Shown here: positions 54,982-64,000 of the stretch, piece after piece
Numbering within the stretch: position 1 is the first letter of the stretch
Layout of the letters: every line of letters starts with the position of its first letter
Origin: Schlesneria paludicola DSM 18645
GTDB lineage: Bacteria > Planctomycetota > Planctomycetia > Planctomycetales > Planctomycetaceae
Assembly (NCBI RefSeq): GCF_000255655.1
Contig: NZ_JH636435.1
Span: forward strand, 1 to 64,000
Reading direction: 5' to 3'
DNA length: 64,000 nt
Notes under the pieces: model-generated
Databases searched by the model: none
What the model was told of the DNA's origin: nothing
Seen by the model: only the letters and a program-made list of their open reading frames with translations
Made by a program: the position numbers and the translations under genes

Positions 54982-55424
54982 GCCTGTCGATTCCTAGAGT
55001 TCAATCACTGAATCGGGAAACCCAGTTTTTTGCCCTGCCGAGCCACCGTGGACAATTGTCGGTCATGCACGTCGGAATTCGGACCACGATCGGCCACTCG
55101 GCGATTCGAGGCGCCGAAGCGGTCCCTCAAACTGAGCAAGTTCGAAGGCACAAACGACTTTGGACGTGCGACTCTCCATTCTCAGCGTCGGATCGAGAGA
55201 GTGCAATCCACGAACGCCATTTCGTGGCCAAAACGACTGAACAAACCGGATTGCCACGCGATTCCAGATTCAGACGTCAAATACGGTCGATTTCGAGGGG
55301 ATGCGCGAGTAGACTCGTCAACTTATTTCCCCCGAATCGGCAAACCTTCTCCTGTCCGATTCGATCATTCCAACGATCGAAGTTTTTACGTCATCATCAT
55401 TTTGAGAAAGGCGTCAGATCATTC
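54982..55424. other. Intergenic region between divergent genes
   Basis: About 440 bases between the leftward kinase gene and the rightward symporter gene, so both promoters lie here. The symporter frame is open through much of it, but the translated sequence is not protein-like. No repeat or RNA structure is recognised. Confidence 0.4.
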
Positions 55425-57020
55425 ATGCCGTTATCCGAACACGCCCGTGATCACACGCTCGATATTGCCGTGCTGGCAATTTACCTGGTTGCCGTGGTGG
55501 GTTACGGCTGCTGGTTTGCCTGGCGTACGAAGACGTCAGAACAATTCATGTCCGCCGGGCGATCGATTCCGGGCTGGGCCGTCGGACTCTCGATTTTCGG
55601 TTCGTACATCAGCAGCATTAGCTTCATGGCCAATCCAGGAAAGTCCTACAAAGACAACTGGAATGCCTTTGTGTTCGCGATTTCGATGCCGCTTGCCATC
55701 TGGTTGTCTGTCAAATACTTCGTGCCGTTCTATCGCCGAAGCGGTCACTTGTCGGCCTATGAACATTTCGAAGAACGATTTGGCGCCTGGGCTCGCACGT
55801 ATGCTGTCGTCTGTTTCCTACTGACGCAACTTGCGCGGCTGGGAATGATTCTGTACATGCTGGCGCTGGCGTTCGAGCCGCTTGTCGGTATCGACGTCAA
55901 GACGATCATCATCGTCAGTGGAATTGCGATTACGCTTTATCCGTTCCTGGGTGGGACCGAGGGGGTCATCTGGACGGGGGTGGTGCAGTCGATCGTGCTT
56001 GTCGCGGGAGTCATTGTTTGCCTGATTGCGGTGATGCTGGAACTCCAGGGCGGGTTTGGCGAACTGTTCAAAGTGGCGATCGAGAACAACAAGTTCAGCC
56101 TTGGAAAGATCGCCTTCGCTGAGCCCAATGCCACGCTATCGCAGGTTTGGTACGCGAATATTTCACAGTCGACGTTCTGGGTCGTGCTGGTTATGGGGAT
56201 GGTGACGCATCTGCAGAACTTTGGGATTGATCAGGCCTATATTCAGCGGTACGTGACGGCAAAATCCGATGCCGATGCGGGACGAAGTGTCTGGCTGGGC
56301 GGCTTGTGTTTCATTCCCCTGAGCGCGGCGTTCTTCTTCATTGGAACGGCCCTGTTCGTGCTGTATGTCCATCAGCGGCCTGGTGAGATTCCGGTCGGTA
56401 CGAAGCCCGAGGGGGTTTTGCCTTATTTCATCGGACACGAACTTCCGCCCGGCGTGATGGGACTGGTGCTGGCCGCGGTATTCTCGGCGGCGATGGATTC
56501 GAATTTGAACTGCTGTGCGACGCTGTATCTGTGCGATATTCATCGCCGGTACCTGCGGCCGAATGCGTCAGAGCGCGAGTCGATGATGGCTTTGCACGCG
56601 TCGACGCTGGTGATGGGGGCGCTGAGTATCCTGACAGCGCTCGGGATCACGCAGATCAATTCTGCGGCGCTCGACATCTGGTGGAAACTGGTTGGGATTC
56701 TGAGCGGCGGGGTCTTGGGATTGTTCCTGCTGGGGGTCTTGTCACGGAGAGCGACGTCATTTCATGCGGCGATCGGCGTCATTTTTGGTGCGGTCGTGAT
56801 CGTCTGGATGACATTCAGCCCGATCTGGAAAACGCGTCTCGAGGCCAATAATATGGCGTGGCTGGTGAGCCCCTTTCACGATAATCTGATTCTGGTGGTC
56901 GGAACATTAACGATTCTGCTGGTTGGTCTGGCCGTCAGTCGCTTTTCAGTTCGGCAAACTCGCGATGTTCGGATCAGTTCCGGTGAGAATCTTGAGACCA
57001 TTCAAGAACCCGCGACTTGA
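55425..57020 (+). CDS. Sodium:solute symporter (SSS family)
   Basis: The 531-residue protein has about thirteen helices and the SSS hallmarks: an N-terminal helix followed by FMSAGRSIPGWAVGLSIFGSYISSISFM (substrate and Na+ site region), YLVPF-like VPFYRRSGHLSAYEHFEERFG, GTEGVIWTGVVQS, and GLVLAAVFSAAMDSNLNCCATLYLCDIHRRY in helix 8. I chose the Met at 55425, just before the first helix; the open frame upstream is not protein-like. The aldolase gene 125 bases downstream suggests that the substrate is a sugar acid such as sialic acid or a keto-deoxy acid. Confidence 0.9.
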   Translation: MPLSEHARDHTLDIAVLAIYLVAVVGYGCWFAWRTKTSEQFMSAGRSIPGWAVGLSIFGSYISSISFMANPGKSYKDNWNAFVFAISMPLAIWLSVKYFVPFYRRSGHLSAYEHFEERFGAWARTYAVVCFLLTQLARLGMILYMLALAFEPLVGIDVKTIIIVSGIAITLYPFLGGTEGVIWTGVVQSIVLVAGVIVCLIAVMLELQGGFGELFKVAIENNKFSLGKIAFAEPNATLSQVWYANISQSTFWVVLVMGMVTHLQNFGIDQAYIQRYVTAKSDADAGRSVWLGGLCFIPLSAAFFFIGTALFVLYVHQRPGEIPVGTKPEGVLPYFIGHELPPGVMGLVLAAVFSAAMDSNLNCCATLYLCDIHRRYLRPNASERESMMALHASTLVMGALSILTALGITQINSAALDIWWKLVGILSGGVLGLFLLGVLSRRATSFHAAIGVIFGAVVIVWMTFSPIWKTRLEANNMAWLVSPFHDNLILVVGTLTILLVGLAVSRFSVRQTRDVRISSGENLETIQEPAT

Positions 57021-57145
57021 GACTGACCGTCGGTCGATAAACTCAATACACGACGGTTGTTTCGTGTCCTGCGGCACCCGGCCGCGGACAAACGTCCGTC
57101 TGCCCCGATTCCTGCCTGCGTCAACATTCACTGGAGCCTGACTCA

Positions 57146-58087
57146 ATGTCCCTGTTTCAAAAGCCGCTACGCGGCATTGTCCCGCCGATGGTCACTCCTT
57201 TGCTCAATCGCGACGAATTGGATCTCGCAGGTCTGGATCGACTGGTTGAACATCAGGTTAAAGCGGGAGTGGCTGGGTTATTCGTTCTTGGTACCACCGG
57301 CGAAGGGCCGAGCCTGAGCTATCGGCTGCGTTACGAACTGGTCGAACGCACGTGCGAGATCGTCGCCGGACGTGTTCCGGTTCTTGTCGGGATCACGGAC
57401 ACCTCGGTCGAAGAAGCGTTGGAATTGTCGCAATTCTCGAAGGGAGCTGGCGCCAATGCCGTCGTGGCCGCGCCGCCCTACTACTTTGGCTTGGGCCAAG
57501 CCGAAGTGCGCGAGTTTCTGCGCGATGTGGCGGACGAATCGGTCCTGCCGATGTTCGTGTACAACATGCCGTCGTGCGTGAAGTTGTCGCTGACTGTGGA
57601 GACGATTGAGCAACTGTCGGATCACAAGAATATTTGCGGCGTGAAAGACAGCGGGGGCGATATTGAGTGGTATCGTCAGTTGTTGAAACTTCGCAGCGTT
57701 CGCCCCGATTGGACGTTCTTGATCGGCCCCGAACACCTGATGGCGGAATCGGTATTAATGGGAGGGGACGGCGGCGTGAACGGCGGTGGGAACCTGTACC
57801 CACGCCTGTTCGTCAGCTTGTTCCAGGCTGCGGACCGCAAAGATCAGAAAGAGATCGATCGCCTGCAAGAAGAGCTGCTGCGTCTCGGCGAGCTGTACAA
57901 CATTTGCGGTGCGGGGCCGGCGGGTTACCTGCGCGGTCTGAAGAGTGGTTTGGAAGCGGCCGGAATCTGCTCAGGCCGAGTCGCTCCGCCGTTCATCGAG
58001 ATTGATGAAACGGAACGCACGCGTGTTGCGGCTCTAATCAAGACTTTAGGTCTTGCGCAGGCAGGCAAGGCGGCCAACGTCAAGTAG
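57146..58087 (+). CDS. DapA-family aldolase (N-acetylneuraminate lyase/DHDPS-like)
   Basis: The 313-residue TIM-barrel protein has GTTGEG at 49-54, Tyr139 in FVYNMPS and the Schiff-base Lys167 in CGVKDSGGD. The PPMVTPLL start and the YNICGAGPAGYLRGLKSGLEAAGI end fit the family. The adjacent sodium symporter points to catabolic aldol cleavage of an imported sugar acid rather than lysine synthesis. It differs clearly from the aldolase at 5040 (GHTGE, TIKMG), so the two are not recent duplicates. A hairpin follows at 58109-58144. Confidence 0.9.
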   Translation: MSLFQKPLRGIVPPMVTPLLNRDELDLAGLDRLVEHQVKAGVAGLFVLGTTGEGPSLSYRLRYELVERTCEIVAGRVPVLVGITDTSVEEALELSQFSKGAGANAVVAAPPYYFGLGQAEVREFLRDVADESVLPMFVYNMPSCVKLSLTVETIEQLSDHKNICGVKDSGGDIEWYRQLLKLRSVRPDWTFLIGPEHLMAESVLMGGDGGVNGGGNLYPRLFVSLFQAADRKDQKEIDRLQEELLRLGELYNICGAGPAGYLRGLKSGLEAAGICSGRVAPPFIEIDETERTRVAALIKTLGLAQAGKAANVK

Positions 58088-58108
58088 TCGTATTTTCAAT
58101 ACCTGCTT

Positions 58109-58144
58109 GCCCTCCGGTCTATCGTTTCCGATGGAGCGGAGGGC
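58109..58144. terminator. Hairpin after the symporter/aldolase genes
   Basis: The arms gccctccg (58109-58116) and cggagggc (58137-58144) pair perfectly, with a nested tctatcg/cgatgga stem (one wobble) and a tttc loop. There is no T-tract after it, so it is a possible terminator or mRNA-stabilising structure. Confidence 0.5.
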
Positions 58145-58171
58145 GGCGAGTGGTTTACCAGGATGAAAAAC

Positions 58172-58264
58172 GGGGGTTGGGTAGCCGGGGCTGGACGAGC
58201 GAATACGCTGGAAGCCCCTGGGTTTCCGTAATGCTCTCGAACCCCGGCCACCCCCAATCTTCTT
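58172..58264 (+). repeat. Palindrome-containing dispersed repeat, copy A
   Basis: The core ggggctggacgagcgaat at 58187-58204 is followed by acgctggaagcccc. The element is an imperfect hairpin: ggggct pairs with agcccc, and the centre contains gagcgaat/cgct. A right flank aaccccggccaccccc continues the symmetry with the left flank. The same unit, inverted, occurs at 58747-58843 on the other side of the GH2-like gene. Confidence 0.8.
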
Positions 58265-58298
58265 ATGACAACGCCGCAGGTTCCGGCGCGGTGAGGAC

Positions 58299-58730
58299 AT
58301 GGCGACGCATCGAATTCACCTGCGCGGACCTTGGGACTATTCACTGCACGCGGCGGCAGTTGGCGTTGCGCCGGCGGTGACGAAAATCGGTACGGCGAAC
58401 ATGCCGCGTGAGTGGCGCGAGGTCTTCGAAGAAATTGGCGGAACGGCCGTCTTTCGCCGGAAGTTTCATCGCCCTACGAATCTGTCGCCGCAAGAACGTG
58501 TCGTGCTTGTCTGTACCGAAGTTCGCGGAGCAGGACGGGCGAGTTTGAACGAACATCCGCTCGGCGAATTCACGGCTGAAGGGAATGCCGTCGAATTTGA
58601 CGTCACTGGCCGATTGAACTCGTTCAACGAATTCACCATTGAGATCGCGTTCGAACCCAGCCAGTTTCCGGCGCTTTCTGGTGGCCTGTATGGCGTCGTG
58701 GCGATCGAAATTCGCAGTGCTGACGAGTGA
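58299..58730 (+). CDS. Short GH2-like sugar-binding-domain protein
   Basis: The 143-residue product resembles the jelly-roll (sugar-binding) N-terminal domain of glycoside hydrolase family 2: IHLRGPWDYSL at the start, then TAVFRRKFHRPTNLSPQERVVLVC, GAGRASLNEHPLGEF and FDVTGRLNSFNEFTIEI. The catalytic barrel is absent. There is no signal peptide. The start is uncertain because copy A of the repeat lies just upstream and no clear ribosome-binding site is seen. It may be a stand-alone domain or the remnant of a larger enzyme. Confidence 0.72.
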   Translation: MATHRIHLRGPWDYSLHAAAVGVAPAVTKIGTANMPREWREVFEEIGGTAVFRRKFHRPTNLSPQERVVLVCTEVRGAGRASLNEHPLGEFTAEGNAVEFDVTGRLNSFNEFTIEIAFEPSQFPALSGGLYGVVAIEIRSADE

Positions 58731-58746
58731 CCTGTCATGGCGAAAT

Positions 58747-58843
58747 CATCGGGTTGCCCGGGTTGAATGGCTTTGCCGAACCCCCGGGGCTTCCAGCGAT
58801 TCGCTCGTCCAGCCCCGGGTACCCCACCCATCTTCTTCGAGCT
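58747..58843 (-). repeat. Palindrome-containing dispersed repeat, copy B (inverted)
   Basis: The stretch ggggcttccagcgattcg at 58796-58813, continuing into ctcgtccagcccc, is the reverse complement of the core of copy A with one single-base length difference, and the flanks also align (cccgggttgaat on the left, gtaccccacccatc on the right). It lies between the GH2-like gene and the end of sdhB. Confidence 0.8.
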
Positions 58844-58857
58844 CGAATCGATTTCGA

Positions 58858-59631
58858 TCACTCGGTTGAGAACAGCGTTGCCTTGATGTACTCGCGGTTG
58901 AGCTGAGCGATGTTTGTCAGTTTGATTCCGGCCGGGCAAGCGGCTTCGCATTCGGCGGTGTTCGTACAGTTTCCGAACTTTTCGGCATCCATCGCGGCCA
59001 CCATCTTTAGGACGCGCTTGCTACGTTCGCCTTGCCCCTGAGGGATATTGGCGAGGTGCGAGACTTTTGCAGAGACGAACAGCATGGCCGACGCGTTCTT
59101 GCAGGATGCGACGCAAGCGCCGCATCCGATGCATGCCGCCGCGTTCATGGCGTCCTGTTGCACATGATGTGGCACGAGAGTGGTATTCGCTTCGGGGGCA
59201 TTACCCGTGTTGACAGACACATATCCACCCGACTGGATGATGCGATCGAAGGCAGAGCGGTTGACGACCAGGTCGCGAACGATGGGAAACGCCTTCGCTT
59301 GCCACGGTTCGATGACGATCGTGTCGCCGTCTTGGAAGCGGCGCATATGCAGTTGGCAGGTCGTCGTGGCCGAATCGGGGCCGTGTGCCTGGCCGTTGAT
59401 CATGACGCCACAGGTGCCGCAGATTCCTTCCCGGCAGTCGTGGTCGAACGCGACGGGCTCTTCACCCTTCGCGATCAACTGCTCGTTGAGCACGTCGAGC
59501 ATTTCGAGAAATGACATGTCGGGCGAGATGTTGCTGAGTGGGTAGGTCTTCAGCACTCCGGTGGCCGTTGGACCGGCCTGTCGCCAGATCTTGAGTGTCA
59601 GATTCATGTTTTTGGATGAAGAGTGGCTCAT
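58858..59631 (-). CDS. sdhB: Succinate dehydrogenase iron-sulfur subunit
   Basis: SdhB passes electrons from the flavin of SdhA to the membrane subunit and quinone. The 257-residue product has the [2Fe-2S] motif [10 protein letters not shown] with a downstream Cys, the [4Fe-4S] motif [11 protein letters not shown] and the [3Fe-4S]-region Cys cluster [15 protein letters not shown] chose the Met at 59631, which places the start 13 bases past the sdhA stop; a Met at 59676 would overlap sdhA by 32 bases. It is the last gene of the sdhCAB operon. Confidence 0.93.
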   Translation of the reverse strand: MSHSSSKNMNLTLKIWRQAGPTATGVLKTYPLSNISPDMSFLEMLDVLNEQLIAKGEEPVAFDHDCREGICGTCGVMINGQAHGPDSATTTCQLHMRRFQDGDTIVIEPWQAKAFPIVRDLVVNRSAFDRIIQSGGYVSVNTGNAPEANTTLVPHHVQQDAMNAAACIGCGACVASCKNASAMLFVSAKVSHLANIPQGQGERSKRVLKMVAAMDAEKFGNCTNTAECEAACPAGIKLTNIAQLNREYIKATLFSTE

Positions 59632-59644
59632 ATTGGATTCGATC

Positions 59645-61576
59645 TCACTTATAGCTGCGGACGCCGAGTGGGGCATCGTTAAATGTCAAAGGTTCCTTGT
59701 GCAGAATGGAATCGGCACCGACGCCTTTGTATTCCCAGGCGGCCACATAGCTGAATTCATCATCGTTTCGCTGACACTCGCCTTCTTCCGTCTGGTGTTC
59801 TTCACGGAAGTGTCCACCGCACGACTCGTCCCGATGCAGCGCGTCTTGTGCGAGCAGTTCCGAGAATTCGAGGAAATCAGCAACTCGTCCGGCGTGTTCG
59901 AGGTTCTGGTTCAACGTTTCCCCGCTGCCGAGGACCTTCACGTCGTTCCAGAATTGATCGCGTAATTCCCGGATCGAATCGATCGCCGAGATCAGGCCTT
60001 GTTCAGTGCGGGCCATTCCGACGTTGTTCCACATGATCTTGCCGAGTGCGCGATGGAAGTGCTCGGCACTGGTCTTGCCATTCACGCTCAGGATGGCATC
60101 GGTCCGTGACTTGGCCGAGTCGAGAGCGGCCTTGAACTCGGGGCGATCAGTTGTCACCGGGGTGACTTTGCGGGTCGCAATATGATCGCCAACGGTATAG
60201 GGGATGACGAAGTAGCCATCGGCCAGGCCTTGCATCAGCGCGCTCGCGCCCAGGCGGTTCGCACCGTGGTCCGAGAAGTTGGCCTCACCCAGCACATACA
60301 GGCCCGGCAGGTTGCTTTGCAGGTTGTAATCAACCCACAGCCCACCCATGGTGTAGTGCACGGCCGGGTAGATTCGCATTGGCACTTTATACGGATTCTC
60401 GTCGGTGATCCGTTCGTACATGTGGAACAGATTACCGTACTTTTCACGAATGACAGATTCGCCGTATTGCTTGATCGCCTTGGAAAAATCCAGGTAGACC
60501 GACATCCCGGATGGACCGACGCCATAACCCGCATCACAGCGTTCTTTGGCTGCGCGCGATGACACATCGCGCGGGGCCAGGTTTCCATATGAGGGATAAC
60601 GCCGTTCGAGATAGTAGTCGCGATCGTCTTCGGGGATCTGATCGGCCGAGCGGGTGTCGCCTTTTTTCTTAGGAACCCAGACGCGGCCGTCATTTCGCAG
60701 GCTCTCGCTCATCAAGGTCAATTTTGATTGATGATCGCCGCTGACAGGAATACAGGTCGGGTGAATTTGCGTGTAGCAGGGATTGGCGAAGTAGGCACCG
60801 CGCTTGTGACAGCGCCAGGCAGCCGTCACATTGCAGGTTTTGGCGTTTGTGGACAGATAGTACGCGTTCCCGTAGCCACCGGTGCAGAGCACGACGGCAT
60901 CGCCCGCGAACGTTTCGTATTTGCCTGTGACCAGATCGCGCGTCACGATTCCGCGGGCGATCCCGTCGACGACGACAACATCGAGCATTTCGCGGCGTGC
61001 GAACAGCTTGATTCCGCCGCCATCCACCTGGCGCATCATGGCCTGATAAGCACCAAGCAACAATTGTTGACCAGTCTGGCCACCGCAGTAGAACGTGCGC
61101 GAGACCTGTGCACCACCGAACGAGCGATTGGCCAGTGTGCCGCCGTACTCGCGTGCGAAGGGCACCCCTTGAGCGACGCATTGATCGATGATCGAAGTGC
61201 TGAGCGTCGCCAGACGATAGACGTTCGATTCGCGGGCGCGCCATTCACCGCCTTTGACGGTATCGGCGAACAGACGCCAGATCGAGTCGCCATCATTCTG
61301 ATAGTTCTTGGCGGCGTTGATCCCGCCCTGTGCGGCGATACTGTGAGCCCGGCGTGGACTGTCTTGGATGCAGAACGAAAGGACGTTGTAGCCCAGTTCG
61401 GCGAGTGATGCTGCGGCTGAACCACCGGCAAGTCCGGTGCCGACAACGATGATCGTGTACTTTCGCTTGTTGTTCGGAGCAACGAGCTTCAGGTCTTTCT
61501 TTCGTTGATCCCAGCGGTTGGCAATTGCGCCGGTCGGACAGAGTCCGTCCAGTGGGGTATCAGCGACGGTCGCCAT
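59645..61576 (-). CDS. sdhA: Succinate dehydrogenase/fumarate reductase flavoprotein subunit
   Basis: SdhA oxidises succinate to fumarate with covalently bound FAD. The 643-residue product has the dinucleotide-binding [17 protein letters not shown], the FAD-linked His region [16 protein letters not shown], the substrate-site [26 protein letters not shown] and a C-terminal [18 protein letters not shown] segment. The sequence type (long, [13 protein letters not shown]) resembles the Bacteroidetes/Chlorobi-like group rather than the E. coli group. I chose the Met at 61576 because AGAGG stands seven bases before it; the one at 61582 is too close. Confidence 0.95.
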   Translation of the reverse strand: MATVADTPLDGLCPTGAIANRWDQRKKDLKLVAPNNKRKYTIIVVGTGLAGGSAAASLAELGYNVLSFCIQDSPRRAHSIAAQGGINAAKNYQNDGDSIWRLFADTVKGGEWRARESNVYRLATLSTSIIDQCVAQGVPFAREYGGTLANRSFGGAQVSRTFYCGGQTGQQLLLGAYQAMMRQVDGGGIKLFARREMLDVVVVDGIARGIVTRDLVTGKYETFAGDAVVLCTGGYGNAYYLSTNAKTCNVTAAWRCHKRGAYFANPCYTQIHPTCIPVSGDHQSKLTLMSESLRNDGRVWVPKKKGDTRSADQIPEDDRDYYLERRYPSYGNLAPRDVSSRAAKERCDAGYGVGPSGMSVYLDFSKAIKQYGESVIREKYGNLFHMYERITDENPYKVPMRIYPAVHYTMGGLWVDYNLQSNLPGLYVLGEANFSDHGANRLGASALMQGLADGYFVIPYTVGDHIATRKVTPVTTDRPEFKAALDSAKSRTDAILSVNGKTSAEHFHRALGKIMWNNVGMARTEQGLISAIDSIRELRDQFWNDVKVLGSGETLNQNLEHAGRVADFLEFSELLAQDALHRDESCGGHFREEHQTEEGECQRNDDEFSYVAAWEYKGVGADSILHKEPLTFNDAPLGVRSYK

Positions 61577-61659
61577 GGTCATTCCTCTCGCGGTCTACTC
61601 TGTAACAAGTGTGAAAGCCGGTGTTCGCTTAATTCCGAAGGACGCCGTCCGGTCCGCGA

Positions 61660-62460
61660 CTAGTGCCGCAGTCCCGGGACGAAGACGACGATGCTGGCGA
61701 ACCCGACAGCGATGACGACCGCTAAAATCTTTCCAATGACTTTGATCAGCGGCATATATTTGGGGTGATTCAGCCCGATCGACTGAAAGGCACTTTGGAA
61801 TCCGTGCGACAGATGCACGCCCAAGACCACGACACCCACAAAGTAGATCACCCGGCTAATGGGGCTGTTCAGCACGACCATCGTATTGTGATAGGGTGCG
61901 TTGGGATCAGACTCGGCCAGATATTTCAGGTCGCCGCGTAAGCCGAATCGCATGTCGATCAGATGCAGAATCAGAAACCCGAGCACCACGGCTCCCGAGG
62001 CGAACATCCAAGAATTGGCACCAATCACGCGGCCGGGAATCTTGGTCTGTTTCATCACGTACTGGCTATTGCGTGAGGTCGTATTCCCAATCGAAGTGGC
62101 GACTGCGAGGTACACATGCGCCACGAACAGGACCAACAACCCCACTTCGGCGATGATCAGCAGTTCTTTCTGATTGTGCAGGGCGTGCGCGTATTCGTTG
62201 TATTCATCAGCACCAACGAATAGCAACAGGTTTCCAGCCAGATGTGCGACCACGAATCCGGTCAGGAAGAGTCCCGTGACCCCCATCACAAATTTCTGGC
62301 CGATCGACGACGACAGCAACCGTAGAACCCAGCGCAAACCCACTTGGTCAATCAACCCAGCTTGGGGCTGGGAAGTCGAGTCCGTCACGTTGTCACTCCC
62401 TGCGGCATCTACTGCCATCATTCGTTCATGGAACGCTCGAAACGGGATCGCGGCTCTCAT
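61660..62460 (-). CDS. sdhC: Succinate dehydrogenase cytochrome b subunit
   Basis: The single membrane subunit anchors SdhAB and carries haem b. The 266-residue product has about five helices, starting with SSSIGQKFVMGVTGLFLTGFVVAHLAGNLLLF, where H73 is a candidate haem ligand, then ALHNQKELLIIAEVGLLVLFVAHVYLAV and VLGFLILHLIDMRFG with further His ligands. This is the type B (single, five-helix) subunit, consistent with two haems. It leads the operon with 83 bases before sdhA. Confidence 0.9.
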   Translation of the reverse strand: MRAAIPFRAFHERMMAVDAAGSDNVTDSTSQPQAGLIDQVGLRWVLRLLSSSIGQKFVMGVTGLFLTGFVVAHLAGNLLLFVGADEYNEYAHALHNQKELLIIAEVGLLVLFVAHVYLAVATSIGNTTSRNSQYVMKQTKIPGRVIGANSWMFASGAVVLGFLILHLIDMRFGLRGDLKYLAESDPNAPYHNTMVVLNSPISRVIYFVGVVVLGVHLSHGFQSAFQSIGLNHPKYMPLIKVIGKILAVVIAVGFASIVVFVPGLRH

Positions 62461-62852
62461 TAATGGCCGCCTGCATCCTCAATTTCGTCTCGGGGACGTC
62501 CTCTCGAAGGACGCGTCACCAAATCATTAAGCCTCACGGATGTTCGGCGATGTCTCTTTGTTTCGCATCAGCGATTTCAGGGATTATAGGAAGCGGTAGT
62601 CGAACTGCAAATCAGTTCGTTTCGTTTACCGCAAGGTAAAAGACGAGTTCGCTCAAGGCGGTCTCGACTTTGCGATTTCAATGCACAAAATTCAAATCGA
62701 CAGGTCGCAGCCAAAAGTTTCGCAAACTTGGCAATCTGCAAAATCGCTCCAGTTACCTGAATCAATATTCTTACGCAAGTTCTTAAGAGTTCGTAGGCTT
62801 TGTAGATCCTCGTTATTGAAAAGGCTCTTAGCGTTGAAGGAAGACTCTGGGC
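62461..62852. other. Intergenic region between divergent genes
   Basis: About 390 bases between sdhC (leftwards) and the epimerase gene (rightwards), presumably carrying both promoters. It is richer in A+T around 62690-62830 than the flanking genes. No coding frame or repeat is supported. Confidence 0.4.
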
Positions 62853-63731
62853 ATGCGAATTCTCGTATTGGGTTGCGGATATGTGGGGCGTCGTGCGGCT
62901 GCGACTTGGGTGGCCGATGGACATGAAGTGTTCGCCCTGACGCGAAGTGAGCAGAATGCGAAGTCATTTCTCGAAGCGGCGATACGCCCCATTCTGGGCG
63001 ACGTGTGCGATCCGGGTTCGTTGCGCGACCTGCCAGCGATCGATCTGACATTGCATTCCATCGGGTTTGACCGGTCATCCGGGAAAACCCAGGAAGACGT
63101 GACTTGCGGTGGGTTGCGACACGTGTTGAACCATCTGCCCAACAGTTGTGGACGATTTATTCAGATCTCGAGCACAAGCGTCTATGGGCAGTCTGACGGT
63201 GAATGGGTCGATGAGAATGCAACCTGCGAACCGATTCAACCGGGAGGTCAGCTCGCGCTCACCGCGGAGAATCTGTTGCATGAAACGTTCTCGGCGCGGG
63301 GACATGGCCGGGTGGTGGTTCTGCGTCTGGCGGGAATTTATGGTCCAGATCGGTTGCTCTCGCGTGTCAATGCACTTCGCGAGGGTTTGGTGTTGTCGGG
63401 GCGAGGCGATTCGTGGCTCAATCTGATCCACGTTGACGATGCCGTGACTGCGATCCGTGCCGTGGCGACGCAGGAATTGGAGTCAATTCACAACGTCTAC
63501 AACGTTGTCGACGATGAACCGATAACGCGTCGTGACTATTTCGAATGCCTGGCGCGTCTTGTGGAAGCGCCGACACCGCGGTTCGATCCGGCGCAGCCGA
63601 GTGCTCGCGGTTCCGGCGGGTTGAACAAACGCTGTTCGAATCGCCGCCTGCGTGAGGAGTTCAACTGGAATCCTGCTTATCCGACAATGGGGGTCGGCCT
63701 ACCGGCGGCGCTGAAGGCTTCAATCGAATGA
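62853..63731 (+). CDS. NAD-dependent epimerase/dehydratase-like SDR protein
   Basis: The 292-residue protein has an N-terminal Rossmann motif ILVLGCGYVGRRAA (GxGYxGxR form), ISSTSVYGQSDGEWVDE and LAGIYGPDRLLSRVN, with a C-terminal NWNPAYPTMGVGL. This is the YeeZ-like branch of extended SDRs. The usual YxxxK catalytic pair is not visible: the position has GGQLALTAENLL, so redox catalysis is doubtful. It may act in nucleotide-sugar or cofactor-related metabolism. The gene is monocistronic, ending 48 bases before the convergent partial gene. Confidence 0.85.
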   Translation: MRILVLGCGYVGRRAAATWVADGHEVFALTRSEQNAKSFLEAAIRPILGDVCDPGSLRDLPAIDLTLHSIGFDRSSGKTQEDVTCGGLRHVLNHLPNSCGRFIQISSTSVYGQSDGEWVDENATCEPIQPGGQLALTAENLLHETFSARGHGRVVVLRLAGIYGPDRLLSRVNALREGLVLSGRGDSWLNLIHVDDAVTAIRAVATQELESIHNVYNVVDDEPITRRDYFECLARLVEAPTPRFDPAQPSARGSGGLNKRCSNRRLREEFNWNPAYPTMGVGLPAALKASIE

Positions 63732-63778
63732 GGGGCTGCCAGATCCGGCAAACCGCAGTTCGGGGCGGATCGAGATCG

Positions 63779-64000
63779 TCAATTGTGCTGCGTGGACGAC
63801 GAGCGGCTGAATCGATTCACGACGGAGTCATCCAGGCGAATGTAGTGCCAGCGATGCCCGTTCCGCTCGACGACGTAGTGATCCTCGGGTTTGGCGAGCA
63901 AACAGCGATCATGCGAGGCATTTTCTTGAGGCGCGACGAGTCGCACCTGCGTCTGTCCCGTCTGGTCCGTGACTAGGTAAGTTCCTTCAACAATGCCTTC
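63779..64000 (-). CDS. Hypothetical protein, C-terminal part (runs off the right edge)
   Basis: A 73-codon open frame enters from the right edge on the minus strand and stops at 63779-63781. It reads EGIVEGTYLVTDQTGQTQVRLV near the edge and HYVVERNGHRWHYIRLDDSVVNRFSR near the end. No family is recognised from this part. The start and most of the gene are outside the window. Confidence 0.65.
   Translation of the reverse strand, partial: EGIVEGTYLVTDQTGQTQVRLVAPQENASHDRCLLAKPEDHYVVERNGHRWHYIRLDDSVVNRFSRSSSTQHN

Noticed and set aside
63728-63976. Plus-strand frame of 82 codons at the right edge
   Set aside because: The minus strand has a better protein-like partial gene in this place that runs off the edge.

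Overview
The window is chromosomal DNA from a planctomycete. The sequence shows this through families that are concentrated in that phylum: DUF1501 and DUF1552 Tat-exported proteins, a DUF1549/DUF1553 protein, a secreted protein with many EF-hands, ECF sigma factors followed by Ser/Thr kinases that carry an N-terminal zf-HC2 anti-sigma finger, a XylR-type regulator and DUF6807. A Schlesneria-like member of Planctomycetales would fit the style and base composition, but the genus is a guess. No rRNA, intact tRNA, CRISPR array, prophage or transposase gene is visible. Partial genes run off both ends on the minus strand.

Layout. 1-3652: partial hypothetical gene, a membrane protein with three zinc ribbons, a divergent CsrA and a LigB-type (DODA-like) dioxygenase. 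3945-9678: a compact catabolic cluster (DUF6807, DapA-like aldolase, oligogalacturonate-lyase-like propeller, MFS transporter) read towards a convergent XylR/AraC regulator; it looks like uptake and degradation of a uronate or pectin fragment. 9717-18206: mixed housekeeping and planctomycete-specific genes (secreted hypothetical, carboxypeptidase-regulatory-like membrane protein, class IV aminotransferase, receiver/ATPase fusion, HpaI-type aldolase, DUF1501). 18896-23764: RND pump and its membrane-fusion partner, separated by a strong terminator and a second long hairpin.

23952-35373 is the most distinctive part. Two sigma factor/kinase modules lie in the same orientation and bracket a divergent operon of DUF1549/DUF1553, DUF1501 and an 11-EF-hand protein. 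The kinases are near-superimposable through the anti-sigma finger and kinase domain but end differently: one in a membrane segment plus a seven-bladed WD40 propeller, the other in an Ala-rich repeat and about seven membrane segments. Palindromic intergenic repeats follow the first module and lie inside the second.

35428-43253 holds PlsC, a membrane pyrophosphatase with the K+-independent signature, a class I photolyase and a DUF1552 operon. 43506-52613 is a minus-strand run: MFS transporter with a C-terminal extension, an orphan M17 N-terminal domain, an outer-membrane barrel, a YtcJ-like amidohydrolase, a YcaC-like hydrolase and a NarL-type two-component system. 53320-58730 has a third membrane kinase, a sodium:solute symporter with a second DapA-type aldolase, and a short GH2-like domain protein flanked by inverted copies of a roughly 90-bp repeat. 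58858-62460 is the succinate dehydrogenase operon sdhCAB; an atypical NAD-dependent epimerase and a partial gene close the window.

Most of the window is ordinary planctomycete chromosome. The points most worth following are the paired sigma/kinase modules, the uronate-type cluster, the CsrA with a replaced C-terminus, and the intergenic repeat elements.
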